Of a stretch of 64,000 nucleotides of DNA, positions 1 through 10,483 are shown in pieces. The stretch comes from an uncultured Oxalicibacterium sp. Its GTDB lineage: Bacteria; Pseudomonadota; Gammaproteobacteria; Burkholderiales; Burkholderiaceae_D. The DNA lies in assembly GCF_913776015.1 (NCBI RefSeq), contig NZ_CAJYMD010000067.1, positions 1 to 64,000 on the forward strand, in the 5' to 3' direction. The notes beneath the pieces were generated by a model that saw only the letters and a list, made by a program, of their open reading frames with translations, was not told where the DNA came from and made no database searches. The translations under genes were made by a program, and so were the position numbers. Position 1 is the first letter of the stretch. Each line of letters begins with the position of its first letter.

Positions 1-246
1 GGCCTGATGCAGGCGATTCAAGCCACCGGGGCACAACGCGTGATCGTCACGCATGGACAGATACCGGTGATGGTGCGCTGGTTGCAGGAAAACGGTCTTG
101 ATGCCAGTGCCTTCGAAACCGAGTATGGCGAGGAGGACGATGCCGCCATCGCGCCAGCCGAATCTGCAGAATCGAACGTAGCGACTATCGATACCTCTTC
201 TGCATCGCCCGCCTCTTCTTCCGGCAAGCAGGCCGACCATGCGTGA
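1..246 (+). CDS. Ligase-associated DNA exonuclease, C-terminal part
   Basis: The 5' end lies outside the window; the visible frame covers about the last 80 residues. It contains the tail of a metallo-beta-lactamase-fold nuclease (motif VIVTHGQIPVMVRWL) and then a low-complexity Ala/Ser/Glu-rich tail. The call rests mainly on context: it overlaps the ATP-dependent ligase start by 8 nt and is followed by an Lhr-like helicase and a PdeM-type phosphoesterase, the gene set annotated as the ligase-associated DNA damage response cluster. The catalytic metal-binding motifs are upstream and cannot be checked. Confidence 0.75.
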   Translation, partial: GLMQAIQATGAQRVIVTHGQIPVMVRWLQENGLDASAFETEYGEEDDAAIAPAESAESNVATIDTSSASPASSSGKQADHA

Positions 247-1858
247 CTTCGCCCGCCTCTACGCCGAACTGGATGCAACCACCGCGACCAATCGCAAGCT
301 CGATGCCTTGCGCCAATACTTCCGTCATGCACCGGCACGGCACGCGGCGTGGGCGGTTTATTTCCTCGCGGGCGGCAAACCGCGTCAGGCAGTGCCAACC
401 AGGTTGCTGCGCCAATATGCGATCGAATACGCCGCTATCGCCGAGTGGTTGTTTGAAGAGTCGTATCAGGCTGTCGGCGATCTGGCCGAAACCATTGCGC
501 ACGTGTTGCCACCGCCGCAGCGAACTGCCGATATCGGTCTGGCCGACTGGATGGAAAGCCGCATCGCGCCATTACGCGGTGCCACGCCGGAAACGATCCG
601 TGCAGCATTGTTTGCGTGGTGGGATGAAACCGAATGGCGCGAACGGTTTCTGCTGATCAAACTGATTGGCGGTGGCTTTCGCGTCGGCGTTTCCAAACTG
701 CTGGTCACGCGGGCGCTTGCCGATGTCGGCGAGCTCGACAGCAAGCTCGTCGCCCAACGATTGATCGGCTGGACCGATGGCCGCGTTGCGCCAACCGCCG
801 AGCGTTATGCACAGTTGATCGCGCCACTGACCGAAGACGAACACGCGCAGCGCGGCGGTCAGCCTTATCCCTTCTTTCTTGCGCATGCTTTCAATAGCGA
901 TCCGCAGAATCTTGGTTCAAGCAGCGACTGGATGATCGAGTGGAAATACGATGGCATTCGCGCACAACTGGTACGACGCAACGGGCAAAGCTGGCTGTGG
1001 TCGCGCGGGGAAGACCTGATTACCGATCGCTTCCCTGAGATTGCGCAATTGCCGCTACCGGAAGGCACTGTGCTTGATGGCGAAATCCTGATCTGGCGCG
1101 ATGGTCAACCTGCACCGTTCGCCGATCTGCAAAAGCGCATTGGTCGCAAGACCATCAGCAGCAAGATGCTGGGCGAACTGCCTGCTGTCCTGGTCGCCTA
1201 CGATGCGCTTGAACAGGATGGCAAAGACCTGCGCGCCACGCCGCAGGCGACACGCCGCGCTACCCTGGAAAGCATCGTGCAACAGGTCGATGCGCCTGCA
1301 CTGCAACTGTCGCCGCTGATCGAAGCGGACGACTGGCAACAACTCGCGACCCTGCGTGAATCGTCACGAACACGCGGCGTCGAAGGCATGATGCTCAAGC
1401 ACGTCCATGCGCATTACGGCGTCGGCCGCACCAAGGATGTCGGCGTCTGGTGGAAATGGAAAATCGATCCGTACAGCGTCGATGCCGTGCTGATCTATGC
1501 GCAAGCCGGTCACGGACGTCGAGCGTCGCTCTACACCGATTACACGTTTGCGGTATGGGATCAGGATGCCGAAGGCACGCGCGTGCTGGTGCCGTTCGCC
1601 AAGGCGTATTCCGGATTGACCGATGCCGAGATCGCCAGTGTGGATGCACGCATTCGCAAATCCACCATCGAAAAATTCGGTCCGGTGCGTAGCGTCAAAC
1701 CGAGCATGGTGTTCGAGATCGGATTCGAAGGCATTGCTGCCTCATCACGCCACAAGGCCGGGATAGCCGTGCGTTTCCCGCGCATCCTGCGCATTCGCGA
1801 TGACAAGCGTATCGAGGAAGCCGATACGCTGGCGACACTCAAGGGCCTGCTGCCATGA
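239..1858 (+). CDS. ATP-dependent DNA ligase of the repair cluster
   Basis: A 539-residue ligase that joins DNA nicks through a ligase-adenylate intermediate. The nucleotidyltransferase motif I is [10 protein letters not shown], with the adenylated lysine near residue 236. It is preceded by a helical DNA-binding domain of about 200 residues and followed by motifs GTVLDGEIL (III), GVEGMMLK (IV) and VWWKWK (V), then an OB-fold domain. There are no LigD-type polymerase or phosphoesterase domains, so it is the stand-alone ligase of this cluster. The ATG overlaps the upstream exonuclease frame, and the TGA overlaps the helicase start (ATGA), which suggests translational coupling. Confidence 0.93.
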   Translation: MRDFARLYAELDATTATNRKLDALRQYFRHAPARHAAWAVYFLAGGKPRQAVPTRLLRQYAIEYAAIAEWLFEESYQAVGDLAETIAHVLPPPQRTADIGLADWMESRIAPLRGATPETIRAALFAWWDETEWRERFLLIKLIGGGFRVGVSKLLVTRALADVGELDSKLVAQRLIGWTDGRVAPTAERYAQLIAPLTEDEHAQRGGQPYPFFLAHAFNSDPQNLGSSSDWMIEWKYDGIRAQLVRRNGQSWLWSRGEDLITDRFPEIAQLPLPEGTVLDGEILIWRDGQPAPFADLQKRIGRKTISSKMLGELPAVLVAYDALEQDGKDLRATPQATRRATLESIVQQVDAPALQLSPLIEADDWQQLATLRESSRTRGVEGMMLKHVHAHYGVGRTKDVGVWWKWKIDPYSVDAVLIYAQAGHGRRASLYTDYTFAVWDQDAEGTRVLVPFAKAYSGLTDAEIASVDARIRKSTIEKFGPVRSVKPSMVFEIGFEGIAASSRHKAGIAVRFPRILRIRDDKRIEEADTLATLKGLLP

Positions 1859-4386
1859 CGCCCAAACCAGAAAAAACAGCGCGCATGCCAACCCCACAGC
1901 AAGCCGTCAACGCCTGGTTCGCGGGGCGCGACTGGCGTATCTTCGCGTTCCAGAAAGAAGTGTGGCAGGCAGCACTGGCCGGTCGCTCAGGCCTGCTGCA
2001 TGCAACAACCGGCTCCGGAAAAACCTATGCCGTCTGGTTTGCCGCGCTATTGCGGGTTTTATCCACCTTGCGTGATGAAAAAAAACCGCAAAACACACGA
2101 CAGCTCGGCAAGAACAAACGCAAGACCGGCTTGCGCATCCTGTGGATCACGCCGATGCGCGCACTGGCGGCCGATACGCGCCAGTCCTTGCAGGCACCGC
2201 TTGCCGATTTGCTGCCGGACTGGGAAGTCGGCATGCGTACAGGCGACACCAGCAGCGGCGAACGTGCGCGACAGGATCGTGCCCTGCCACCGGCACTCGT
2301 GACCACAACCGAAAGCCTGAGCCTGATGTTGAGCCGTGCCGACGCGCAAAGCCAATTCGCGCAACTGGATATGGTGATCGTCGATGAATGGCACGAACTG
2401 CTGGGCAGCAAGCGCGGCACGCAAACGCAACTGGCGCTCGCACGCCTGCAACGCTGGCAGCCGAAGCTGCTGATCTGGGGACTGTCCGCCACGCTCGGCA
2501 ACCTGCAGCAAGCGCAAGATGCGCTGCTGGGCAAGCACAGCCCGGCAGGCGTGCGTATCGAAGGCGCGAGTCGCAAGAAGATCGTGGTCGATACGCTGAT
2601 TCCACCGCAACCGTCACGCTTTCCCTGGGGCGGCCATCTCGGCATCCAGATGCTGCAACCTGTCATCGACGAAATCGATCGACACGCCACCACGCTCGCC
2701 TTTACCAACACCCGCTCGCAGGCTGAAATCTGGTACCAGAACATGCTGGCCGCCAAGCCGGAATGGGCCGGCCTGATTGCGCTGCACCACGGCTCGCTCG
2801 ACAAGGACGTGCGCGAATGGGTCGAGCAAGGTTTGAAGCGCGGTGAATTGAAGGCCGTGATCTGCACCTCCAGCCTCGATCTCGGCGTGGACTTTCTGCC
2901 GGTAGAGCGCGTGTTGCAAATCGGGAGCGCACGCGGCGTGGCCCGCCTGTTGCAACGTGCGGGCCGCAGCGGCCATGCACCGGGGCGCGTGTCACGCGTG
3001 ACGCTGGTGCCGACCAACATGCTGGAAGTGCTGGAAGCCGCTGCCGCCCAACGTGCCGTCGCTGCACGACAGATCGAGGCGCGCGCCATTCCCGACAAGC
3101 CGCTCGACGTGCTGGTACAGCATCTGGTGACGATGGCACTTGGCGGTGGCTTTACGTCCGAAGCACTGTATGACGAAGTGCGTAGCGCCTACGCCTATCG
3201 CAATCTCACGCAGGAGGAATGGCAATGGGCGCTGGATTTTGTCGCTCGTGGCGGCCGCAGCCTGACCGTCTATCCCGAATACCGCCGCGTACTGCCCGAC
3301 GAACACGGTGTGTATCACGTGCCCGATGCAAAGATCGCGCGTCGTCACCGCATGGGCATAGGCACCATCGTGTCGGATGCCAGCGTGCAGGTGAAGTACC
3401 TGAGCGGCGGACGCATCGGTTCGATCGAGGAATCCTTCATCTCGCGCCTCAAGACTGGCGATCATTTTCTTTTTGGCGGCCGCATTCTCGAATTCGTGCG
3501 CCTGCACGAGATGACGGCGCTGGTACGGCGCGCCAATGGTGCGCGCGGGGCCGTGCCACGCTGGCAGGGTGGGCGCATGCCGCTGTCATCAGAACTTGCG
3601 CATGCCGTGCTCGATTGCCTGCAGGAGGCCGAGCAGCATCGCTACGACGGCCCGGAAATGCAGGCTGTTGCACCGCTGCTCGAGTTGCAGCAACGCTGGT
3701 CCGGCTTGCCGACTGCCGAGCATCTGCTGGCTGAGATCACGCATAGTCGCGAAGGCCGGCACTTCTTTCTGTATCCGTTTGCCGGACGCAATGTACACGT
3801 GGGTCTCGCTTCGCTGCTCGCATATCGCGTCGGCAAACAGCAAGCGGCCACCTTCTCGATTTCGATCAACGATTACGGCTTCGAACTGCTTTCCGCAACC
3901 GAGATCGACTGGCAACCTTTACTGGCTCCCGGCGCGGCCAGTCAACTGTTCACGAAGGAGCATCTGCTGGAAGACGTGCTGGCCAGCCTTAACGCGACCG
4001 AACTCGCACAGCGCCGCTTTCGCGAAATCGCCCGCATTGCCGGCCTGATCTTTCAGGGTTATCCGGGCCAGCCGAAAAGCAATCGACAGTTGCAGGCGTC
4101 GTCCAGCCTGTTCTTCGAAGTCTTCCGCAAGCACGACAGCGACAACCTTCTGCTGACCCAGGCGCAACGCGAAGTGCTCGAACAGGAACTGGAATTGACA
4201 CGCCTGCGCATGACACTGGAAGAACTGCAAGGACGTACACTCATCCTGCATGAAACGAAACGCGCCACGCCCTTCGCCTTTCCGCTGATGGTCGAGCGCT
4301 TCCGCGAAAAACTGAGCACGGAGAAGCTGTCCGATCGTGTCGCACGCATGGTGCGCGAACTGGAGAAAGCCGCATCGACCCGCTGA
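1855..4386 (+). CDS. Ligase-associated DEXH-box helicase (Lhr-like)
   Basis: An 843-residue superfamily 2 helicase. Walker A is TTGSGKT near residue 52, motif II is DEWH within [10 protein letters not shown], motif III is GLSATLG, and motif VI is [12 protein letters not shown]. The C-terminal half matches the Lhr-core winged-helix and DUF4145-like region typical of ligase-associated helicases of about 810-850 residues. It starts at an ATGA overlap with the ligase stop. Members of this cluster are thought to act in DNA damage repair; the substrate in this organism is not known. Length and motifs look intact. Confidence 0.92.
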   Translation: MTPKPEKTARMPTPQQAVNAWFAGRDWRIFAFQKEVWQAALAGRSGLLHATTGSGKTYAVWFAALLRVLSTLRDEKKPQNTRQLGKNKRKTGLRILWITPMRALAADTRQSLQAPLADLLPDWEVGMRTGDTSSGERARQDRALPPALVTTTESLSLMLSRADAQSQFAQLDMVIVDEWHELLGSKRGTQTQLALARLQRWQPKLLIWGLSATLGNLQQAQDALLGKHSPAGVRIEGASRKKIVVDTLIPPQPSRFPWGGHLGIQMLQPVIDEIDRHATTLAFTNTRSQAEIWYQNMLAAKPEWAGLIALHHGSLDKDVREWVEQGLKRGELKAVICTSSLDLGVDFLPVERVLQIGSARGVARLLQRAGRSGHAPGRVSRVTLVPTNMLEVLEAAAAQRAVAARQIEARAIPDKPLDVLVQHLVTMALGGGFTSEALYDEVRSAYAYRNLTQEEWQWALDFVARGGRSLTVYPEYRRVLPDEHGVYHVPDAKIARRHRMGIGTIVSDASVQVKYLSGGRIGSIEESFISRLKTGDHFLFGGRILEFVRLHEMTALVRRANGARGAVPRWQGGRMPLSSELAHAVLDCLQEAEQHRYDGPEMQAVAPLLELQQRWSGLPTAEHLLAEITHSREGRHFFLYPFAGRNVHVGLASLLAYRVGKQQAATFSISINDYGFELLSATEIDWQPLLAPGAASQLFTKEHLLEDVLASLNATELAQRRFREIARIAGLIFQGYPGQPKSNRQLQASSSLFFEVFRKHDSDNLLLTQAQREVLEQELELTRLRMTLEELQGRTLILHETKRATPFAFPLMVERFREKLSTEKLSDRVARMVRELEKAASTR

Positions 4387-5036
4387 CACTTTCCATCGCC
4401 GATACCGACATCCTGCTGCTGCCGCAGCGCGCCGTGTATTGGCCTGCCCAAAAGATGCTGATCATTGCCGACATCCATTTTGGCAAGGCTGCCGCGTTTC
4501 GCGCGCACGGCATTCCGGTACCCAGCGGCACCACGACTGACAACCTGCAACGTCTCGATGCGCTGATCGCCGCATACGAGGTAGCGCACATCGTCTTCCT
4601 CGGCGATTTCCTGCATGCACGAGCCGGTCGCGCCATCGCGACGTTGCAGGCATTGCAGGCATGGCGCTCACGACACCCGGCATTGCAACTGACGCTGGTA
4701 CGCGGCAACCACGACAGCCATGCCGGCGATCCGCCAGCCGAATTGAACATCGACGTCGTCGATGAACCGTTCGCGTGCGCGCCGTTTTCGTTCTGCCATC
4801 ACCCCGAGCTGCCGCACAATCGCGCGTCCGGCTACGTACTGGCGGGGCATCTGCATCCCGTGTTCCGCATACGCAGCAGCAGCGACGCCCTGCGCCTGCC
4901 CTGTTTCGTGTTTGGTCCGAATGGGGGCGTATTGCCATCCTTCGGTGCATTCACGGGTGGATTCACCATCGATGGGCAAAGCGGCGAACGCATTTTCGTG
5001 ATTGCCGAGGATGTGGTGATCCAGATTCCCGTTTGA
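4383..5036 (+). CDS. pdeM: Ligase-associated metallophosphoesterase PdeM, likely CTG start
   Basis: A calcineurin-like phosphoesterase: motifs [21 protein letters not shown] and AGHLHP carry the metal ligands. The first conventional start in frame is a GTG at 4434 (MYWPAQKM). Homologues normally have about 17 residues before this point, and the in-frame sequence [17 protein letters not shown] upstream fits that N-terminus. The extension can only start at the CTG at 4383, which overlaps the helicase TGA, with a GGAGAAAG about 13 nt upstream. The CTG start is an inference; 4434 is the conservative alternative. It is the last gene of the repair cluster. Confidence 0.85.
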   Translation: MTLSIADTDILLLPQRAVYWPAQKMLIIADIHFGKAAAFRAHGIPVPSGTTTDNLQRLDALIAAYEVAHIVFLGDFLHARAGRAIATLQALQAWRSRHPALQLTLVRGNHDSHAGDPPAELNIDVVDEPFACAPFSFCHHPELPHNRASGYVLAGHLHPVFRIRSSSDALRLPCFVFGPNGGVLPSFGAFTGGFTIDGQSGERIFVIAEDVVIQIPV

Positions 5037-5401
5037 CCCCAGCCGTTTTCCAAAAACAGGCAGGCTGCGCACCAGCCGCGTGCATCAGGCATGCGCCTTG
5101 CTAACTTACGGTTGTCTGACGCCGGTTGCCTGGCGTTTAGACGAAAGAAGCATTGCCGGGGACACGGCATAGCGATACGGGCAATTGCGACGCATTGCCA
5201 TGTATCAATAATTACCTTCGTTTCATTGGGGAAAGAGCATTTGAAAACACTTGGCGAAATGTTACGTCGGTAACGTTTTCTTACAAATGGTTGCGGCAGT
5301 GTCTGATTCCGGCCAGCCACCCGCCTTCGGTATTGTAAGTAACATTCGCAAAAAATCTTACAGCGCACGCCACAAGCCGCGCATCCATTGGGAGAAGTCA
5401 A
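5037..5401 (+). other. Intergenic region upstream of glgA
   Basis: This 365-base stretch separates the repair cluster from the glycogen locus. I see no convincing gene. An inverted repeat GTTAC-N4-GTAAC lies at 5261-5274 and could be an operator, with AT-richer sequence from 5205 to 5290. A Shine-Dalgarno GGGAGAAG at 5390-5397 precedes glgA. The main promoter of the locus probably lies here, but I cannot place clear -35 and -10 boxes. Confidence 0.4.
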
Positions 5402-6955
5402 ATGTCACAACCACGCGTTCTTCTCGTCACTTCAGAAGCCGTTCCACTGGTCAAGACTGGCGGCCTGGCTGACGTGATCGGTGCCCTCGGTGCCAGTCTG
5501 TCCTCGCTGAACGTGGACGTCACCATCCTGATGCCCGGCTACCCTGCTGCACTCGAGCAGGCGCGCAATCTCAAGAAAATTTCCGACCTGCCAGGCTTGC
5601 CTGGTGGTGATGCCGAACTGATGCAAGGCGTAATGCCGGATACCGGCGTCAAGGTTCTGCTGGTGCGTTCGCCGCTGTTTTCCAGCCGTACCGCCAATCC
5701 TTATGTCGACAAGAACGGTAAGGAACTCGATGACAACGCTGTCGCTTTCGCCTCTCTGTCACATGCCGCCGTACGAGTATGCGCGGGCCGTACCGATTAT
5801 CCGGTGCCGCACGTGGTGCATGCCAATGACTGGCACGCCGGCCTGATCGCGGCACTAATGAAGGTGCAAGGCGTGACCGGCGTTGGCACCGCACTGACGA
5901 TTCACAATCTCGCCTTCCAGGGCAACTTCCCCCTTGAACACGCTACCGAGATCGGCATTCCTTCGGACATGATCACGGCCGAGGGCATGGAATTCTGGGG
6001 CAAGATGAGTTATCTGAAGGCCGGCATTGCCTGGTCGGACCGCATCACCACCGTCAGCAAGACCTATGCAGAGGAAATCCTCGGCGAGCTTGGCTACGGC
6101 ATGCAGGACATTCTGAACCGTCGCAAGGACGTACTCAGTGCGATTCCGAACGGCGTCGATCTCGATACCTGGAATCCGAGCAGCGATGCGCTGATCAAGC
6201 GCAACTTCAGCCTCGACAACATGAGCGGCAAGACTGTCTGCAAGCGTGAACTGCAACGCCTGTTCAACCTGCCGCTGCAACCTTTCACGCCCGTGCTTGC
6301 GCTAGGCAGCCGCATCACCCATCAAAAAATGGCCGATGTAGTGCTGGCCGCATTGCCCCAACTGCTGCAAGAGCATCCGCACTTCCAGGTCGTGATCCAC
6401 GGTTGCGGCGAACCGCAATATGAAGAACAGTTCAACCAGCTTGCGAAGGACTATCCGGAACGGGTTGGCGTCCATATCGGTTACGACGAGCAACGCGCCC
6501 ATGCCCTGCATGCCGGTGCCGACATCCTGCTGCATCCGACACGTTTTGAGCCATTCGGCCTGACGCCGATCTATTCGATGCTGTATGGCACGATCCCGGT
6601 CGCCTCGTGCGTCGGCGGTCTGTGCGATACGGTAGTCGATGCCGGCCAGGGCGATGATATGGTCGAAGGCGCGACCGGCGTGCTGTTCAAGGGTGAAGAA
6701 GCATCGCATCTGTCCGACGCCGTTGGTCGTGCTCTGGCACTCTATGCACGCCCGACCGTCTGGCAAACCATGCAGCGCAACGCGATGTCGTGCGATTTCT
6801 CGTGGACCAGCCCGGCGATGGCCTACATCCAGTTGTATGCGTCGATCGCTCCCGTGAATGCCCGCCCGTTTTTTCTTGAATTGCTCAAGGAATTGATGAA
6901 GCCCAAGGCGAGCAAATCCATGGTGACACCCTCTCCCCTCAAAATGACGGCTTGA
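5402..6955 (+). CDS. glgA: Glycogen synthase (GT5 family)
   Basis: A 517-residue bacterial glycogen synthase that transfers glucose from ADP-glucose to the end of an alpha-1,4-glucan. The glucosyl-binding motif VKTGGLADV is near residue 18, the HANDWHAGL motif is in the N-terminal Rossmann domain, and the C-terminal E-x7-E region reads PTRFEPFGLTPIYSMLYGT. GGGAGAAG lies 5 nt before the ATG. It is first in an eight-gene glucan/trehalose locus. No glgC (ADP-glucose pyrophosphorylase) is in the window, so the sugar donor must be supplied from elsewhere. An inverted repeat without a U-tract follows at 6963-6990. Confidence 0.95.
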   Translation: MSQPRVLLVTSEAVPLVKTGGLADVIGALGASLSSLNVDVTILMPGYPAALEQARNLKKISDLPGLPGGDAELMQGVMPDTGVKVLLVRSPLFSSRTANPYVDKNGKELDDNAVAFASLSHAAVRVCAGRTDYPVPHVVHANDWHAGLIAALMKVQGVTGVGTALTIHNLAFQGNFPLEHATEIGIPSDMITAEGMEFWGKMSYLKAGIAWSDRITTVSKTYAEEILGELGYGMQDILNRRKDVLSAIPNGVDLDTWNPSSDALIKRNFSLDNMSGKTVCKRELQRLFNLPLQPFTPVLALGSRITHQKMADVVLAALPQLLQEHPHFQVVIHGCGEPQYEEQFNQLAKDYPERVGVHIGYDEQRAHALHAGADILLHPTRFEPFGLTPIYSMLYGTIPVASCVGGLCDTVVDAGQGDDMVEGATGVLFKGEEASHLSDAVGRALALYARPTVWQTMQRNAMSCDFSWTSPAMAYIQLYASIAPVNARPFFLELLKELMKPKASKSMVTPSPLKMTA

Positions 6956-7094
6956 GGTAAATGCGGCATGTAACGCAGGTTGCATGCCGCTCGTATCATC
7001 ATAGGCATCCCTCAGGTTTGCCTTTTTGTTCGTCCTGCTGCCAGGTTGCTGCATTTGTGTTTGTTCCACCCTTCTTCACTGAAACGGTTTGACC

Positions 7095-10000
7095 ATGCCC
7101 AGCCAATCCGCTTCGGGCAACCGCCCGCCGCGCATCTACTGCATTGCCGCCTCCACCCTCTCTCGCGATGAAGACTGGTCACGTGTGCTGATGCATGCCG
7201 CCGGTCTCGGCTTCGACAGCCTGCTGCTGAGCGACTGCGGCAGTGTCTTCCTGTCGGTAGACGAACAGACGAACAACCAACGGCTGCAGGAACTTGCCAG
7301 TGCCTGTCACGCACAGGGATTGCGCCTGCTACTCGATCTAGCACCCGATGTTTTCCCCTTGCAGCACCCGCTCGCCGCATCTCATGCCGGGCATTTCTTC
7401 CGTAATGAAGAAGACAGACTGTCCTTGCCCGATCCGCGCATCTGCCCTGCAAGCGTTACGCAACATGCGCAACTGCGTCTTGATGCGGCCGGATTGGAAC
7501 TGGCGCATCAATACTGGCAGCGCCAATTAGCGGCCTGGACAAACGCCGGCATCGACGGTTTCCGTTGCCTCGGGCTGACCCGACCGGCATCGTGGTTCTG
7601 GCGCGAATTGATCGGCAGCACCAGGGCTGCTGCACCCGATACCCTTTTTATCGCCTGGACACCCGGCACACCGGCCGACCAGTTACCTGCACTGGTCGAT
7701 TGCGGTTTCGATTACACGGTCGCATCCGATGCATGGTGGGATTACCGTTCGACATGGCTGCTGGAAGAACGCCAGCGGCTGATGACGATTGCTCCCGTGC
7801 TGTCTGCGCCGGAAGAACCGATGGGCCAGCGACTGACGCAACGCCTGCATGCAGAAGACAGCGCCAGCACCACACGCGCCTACCGCCGCGCTTTGCAGAC
7901 GGCTGCCGCCACCGCAAATGGCTGGCTGATCAGCGCCGGCTTTGAATTTGGCAATGCCAGCCCGTTAGCGGAACTGGCACACAACACAGAGCACTGGCTG
8001 CAACATCGTCCCTTCGATCTGGGTGCAGACATCGCTGCGATGAATCAGGCCATGAAGGACGCGGCTGCACGCAACCCGAGCGCCACCTTGCTTCCGCTTT
8101 CCGCACCGCACGCCGACCTGATGGCTTTCCTGCGCAAGCACGATGCGGGCATGCTGCTGACTGTCATCAACGCCGATCTGCATCATCCTCATCCATTGTC
8201 ATCATCACTGCTTGCCGATATGCCCGGTGGCTGGGCCTTGCCCGATGGCACATCGCAACCGCTGCAAGCAGCCGAAGTGCGCACACTGCCGCTTCAGCCA
8301 TTACGCCCTATCGTGCAAACGCCCACGGGCGGCAAGGCCGGTGTGGTGCGCGCAGCCAAAAGCTCGCGCATCGCGATCGAGCAGGTTGCACCCGTGGTCG
8401 ATAGCGGTCGCTTCCCCGCCAAACGCATTGCCGGCAGCCATATTGAAGTGGAAGCCGACATCTTTGGCGACGGCCACGACAAGCTGGCGGCCGCCGTGCT
8501 CTGGCGACCGGCAGACGACAAGCAATGGCAGGAAGTGACCATGCATCTGCGTGACAACGACCGCTGGCAAGCTGTGCTGCCCTTGCAGCGTATCGGCCGT
8601 CATCTGTTCGCCGTACATGCATGGCGCGATCATTTCGCCACTTTCCGCGACGAACTCGACAAGAAACATCACGCCGGCCTCAACGTATCGCTGGAATTGC
8701 AGGAAGGCCGCCTGCTGATCGAAAAGACGCTGGCGCAACAAGGCGAAGGCAGTGAACATGTTGCCGCACTGAAGAAACTGCTTAAACAGCTACCATCAAA
8801 GAGCAGGAAGAAGCTCGATGATGAAGAACGCGCACAAGCTGTACAGCTATTTCTTGCCAGCGATACCGCTGCCCTCATGCGCGCGGCAGACTTGCGTGAA
8901 TTCCGCACACAGAGCGACGAATACCGCATCGATGTCGAACGCCGTGCTGCCGAGTTTTCCAATTGGTATGAACTGTTCCCGCGCTCGCAAAGCGGCGACA
9001 CGAAAAGACATGGCACCTTCGATGACGTGATTGCGCGGATTCCCGCGGTGCGCGACATGGGCTTTGACACCTTGTACTTCCCGCCGATCCACCCGATCGG
9101 CAAGAAGAACATGAAGGGTAAGAACAACACGCTGACACCATCACCCGACGATCCGGGCAGCCCGTATGCGATTGGTTCGCCCGATGGCGGCCATGATGCC
9201 GTGCATCCGCAACTCGGTACGCTGGACGATTTCCGTCGCATGCTGCGCGTGGCACGCGAGCACGGGCTGGAAATCGCGCTCGACTTCGCGATCCAATGCT
9301 CGCCCGATCATCCGTGGCTGCAGGAGCATCCCGAATGGTTCGCATGGCGGCCCGATGGCACCATTCGTTACGCCGAAAATCCGCCCAAGAAATACGAAGA
9401 TATCGTCAACGTCGATTTCTATGCGACGGAAGGCGATCATCCGGCCATTCCCGATCTGTGGATTGCACTGCGCGACGTGGTGCTGATGTGGGTACGCGAA
9501 GAGGTACGCGTGTTCCGCGTCGATAATCCGCATACCAAGCCGCTGCCGTTTTGGGAATGGATGATCAATGAGGTACGCAGCCGCTATCCCGATGTGATTT
9601 TCCTGTCGGAAGCGTTCACGCGGCCCAAGCCCATGTACCGCCTGGCCAAGGTTGGATTTTCGCAGTCGTACACCTATTTCACATGGCGTCATACCAAGCA
9701 GGAGTTCATCGACTACCTGACCGAACTGACGGCCAACACACCGCCCGGTGGCCCGCGCGAATTCTTCCGCCCGCACTTCTTTGTCAACACGCCGGATATC
9801 AATCCCTACTTCCTGCAACGCTCGGGCCGTGCCGGCTTCGTGATCCGGGCCGCGCTGGCCGCAACCCTGTCCGGGCTGTGGGGCGTATACAGCGGTTTCG
9901 AACTGTGCGAAGCGCAGGCTGTCACAGGCAAAGAGGAATATTTGGATTCGGAAAAATACGAAATCCGCGCATGGGACTGGCAGCGCCCCGGCAACATCGT

Positions 10001-10364
10001 GCGTGAAGTGACGCAGCTCAATCGCATCCGCAACGGCAATCCGGCGTTGCATTCGCATCTGAACGTGCGTTTCCACACTGCATCGAGCGAGCAGATCCTG
10101 TATTTCTCTAAATCGACGCGTGGCGCAACACAGGATCGCTTTGGCGACAACACGCTGCTGGTGGTAATCAACCTCGATCCGTTTGCCGCTCATGAGGCGC
10201 GTATCGATGTGCCCTTGTGGCGCTTTGGTCTGCCGGACGATGCAGAAGTCGAGGTTGAGGATTTGATGAACGAAACGCGCTTTGTCTGGCGCGGCAGGCA
10301 GCAGCAGATCAGGCTCGATCCGCAGCAGATGCCGTTCGCGATATGGCGCGTGCGTCCGCGGTAA
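7095..10364 (+). CDS. glgE: Maltose-1-phosphate maltosyltransferase GlgE with N-terminal amylase-like extension
   Basis: A long GlgE (1089 residues from ATG 7095; a TTG at 7089 is also in frame) that extends alpha-1,4-glucan with maltosyl units from maltose-1-phosphate. The catalytic half begins near residue 400. It has region I ALDFAIQCSPDHPWL, region II VFRVDNPHTK with the nucleophile Asp, and region III IFLSEAFTRPK with the acid/base Glu, all diagnostic of GlgE. Actinobacterial GlgE is about 660-700 residues. The extra 400 N-terminal residues resemble a degenerate GH13 barrel (LLLDLAPDVF, GIDGFRCLGL) with the nucleophile position replaced. The gene sits directly before treS/mak, which makes its substrate. 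Confidence 0.93.
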   Translation: MPSQSASGNRPPRIYCIAASTLSRDEDWSRVLMHAAGLGFDSLLLSDCGSVFLSVDEQTNNQRLQELASACHAQGLRLLLDLAPDVFPLQHPLAASHAGHFFRNEEDRLSLPDPRICPASVTQHAQLRLDAAGLELAHQYWQRQLAAWTNAGIDGFRCLGLTRPASWFWRELIGSTRAAAPDTLFIAWTPGTPADQLPALVDCGFDYTVASDAWWDYRSTWLLEERQRLMTIAPVLSAPEEPMGQRLTQRLHAEDSASTTRAYRRALQTAAATANGWLISAGFEFGNASPLAELAHNTEHWLQHRPFDLGADIAAMNQAMKDAAARNPSATLLPLSAPHADLMAFLRKHDAGMLLTVINADLHHPHPLSSSLLADMPGGWALPDGTSQPLQAAEVRTLPLQPLRPIVQTPTGGKAGVVRAAKSSRIAIEQVAPVVDSGRFPAKRIAGSHIEVEADIFGDGHDKLAAAVLWRPADDKQWQEVTMHLRDNDRWQAVLPLQRIGRHLFAVHAWRDHFATFRDELDKKHHAGLNVSLELQEGRLLIEKTLAQQGEGSEHVAALKKLLKQLPSKSRKKLDDEERAQAVQLFLASDTAALMRAADLREFRTQSDEYRIDVERRAAEFSNWYELFPRSQSGDTKRHGTFDDVIARIPAVRDMGFDTLYFPPIHPIGKKNMKGKNNTLTPSPDDPGSPYAIGSPDGGHDAVHPQLGTLDDFRRMLRVAREHGLEIALDFAIQCSPDHPWLQEHPEWFAWRPDGTIRYAENPPKKYEDIVNVDFYATEGDHPAIPDLWIALRDVVLMWVREEVRVFRVDNPHTKPLPFWEWMINEVRSRYPDVIFLSEAFTRPKPMYRLAKVGFSQSYTYFTWRHTKQEFIDYLTELTANTPPGGPREFFRPHFFVNTPDINPYFLQRSGRAGFVIRAALAATLSGLWGVYSGFELCEAQAVTGKEEYLDSEKYEIRAWDWQRPGNIVREVTQLNRIRNGNPALHSHLNVRFHTASSEQILYFSKSTRGATQDRFGDNTLLVVINLDPFAAHEARIDVPLWRFGLPDDAEVEVEDLMNETRFVWRGRQQQIRLDPQQMPFAIWRVRPR

Positions 10365-10483
10365 TGACGGCAATCGCTCACCGCAGTTGAAATTGCCACT
10401 GGCGAGGAAAACGCAGTCAGTGAGCATGTAAGCGATCGTCGGCCGTCACGCAGGATGCAACCATTACGAGATAAAGGCTGAAC

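Noticed and set aside
6963-6990. Terminator between glgA and glgE
   Set aside because: An 8-bp inverted repeat is present, but no U-tract follows on either strand.
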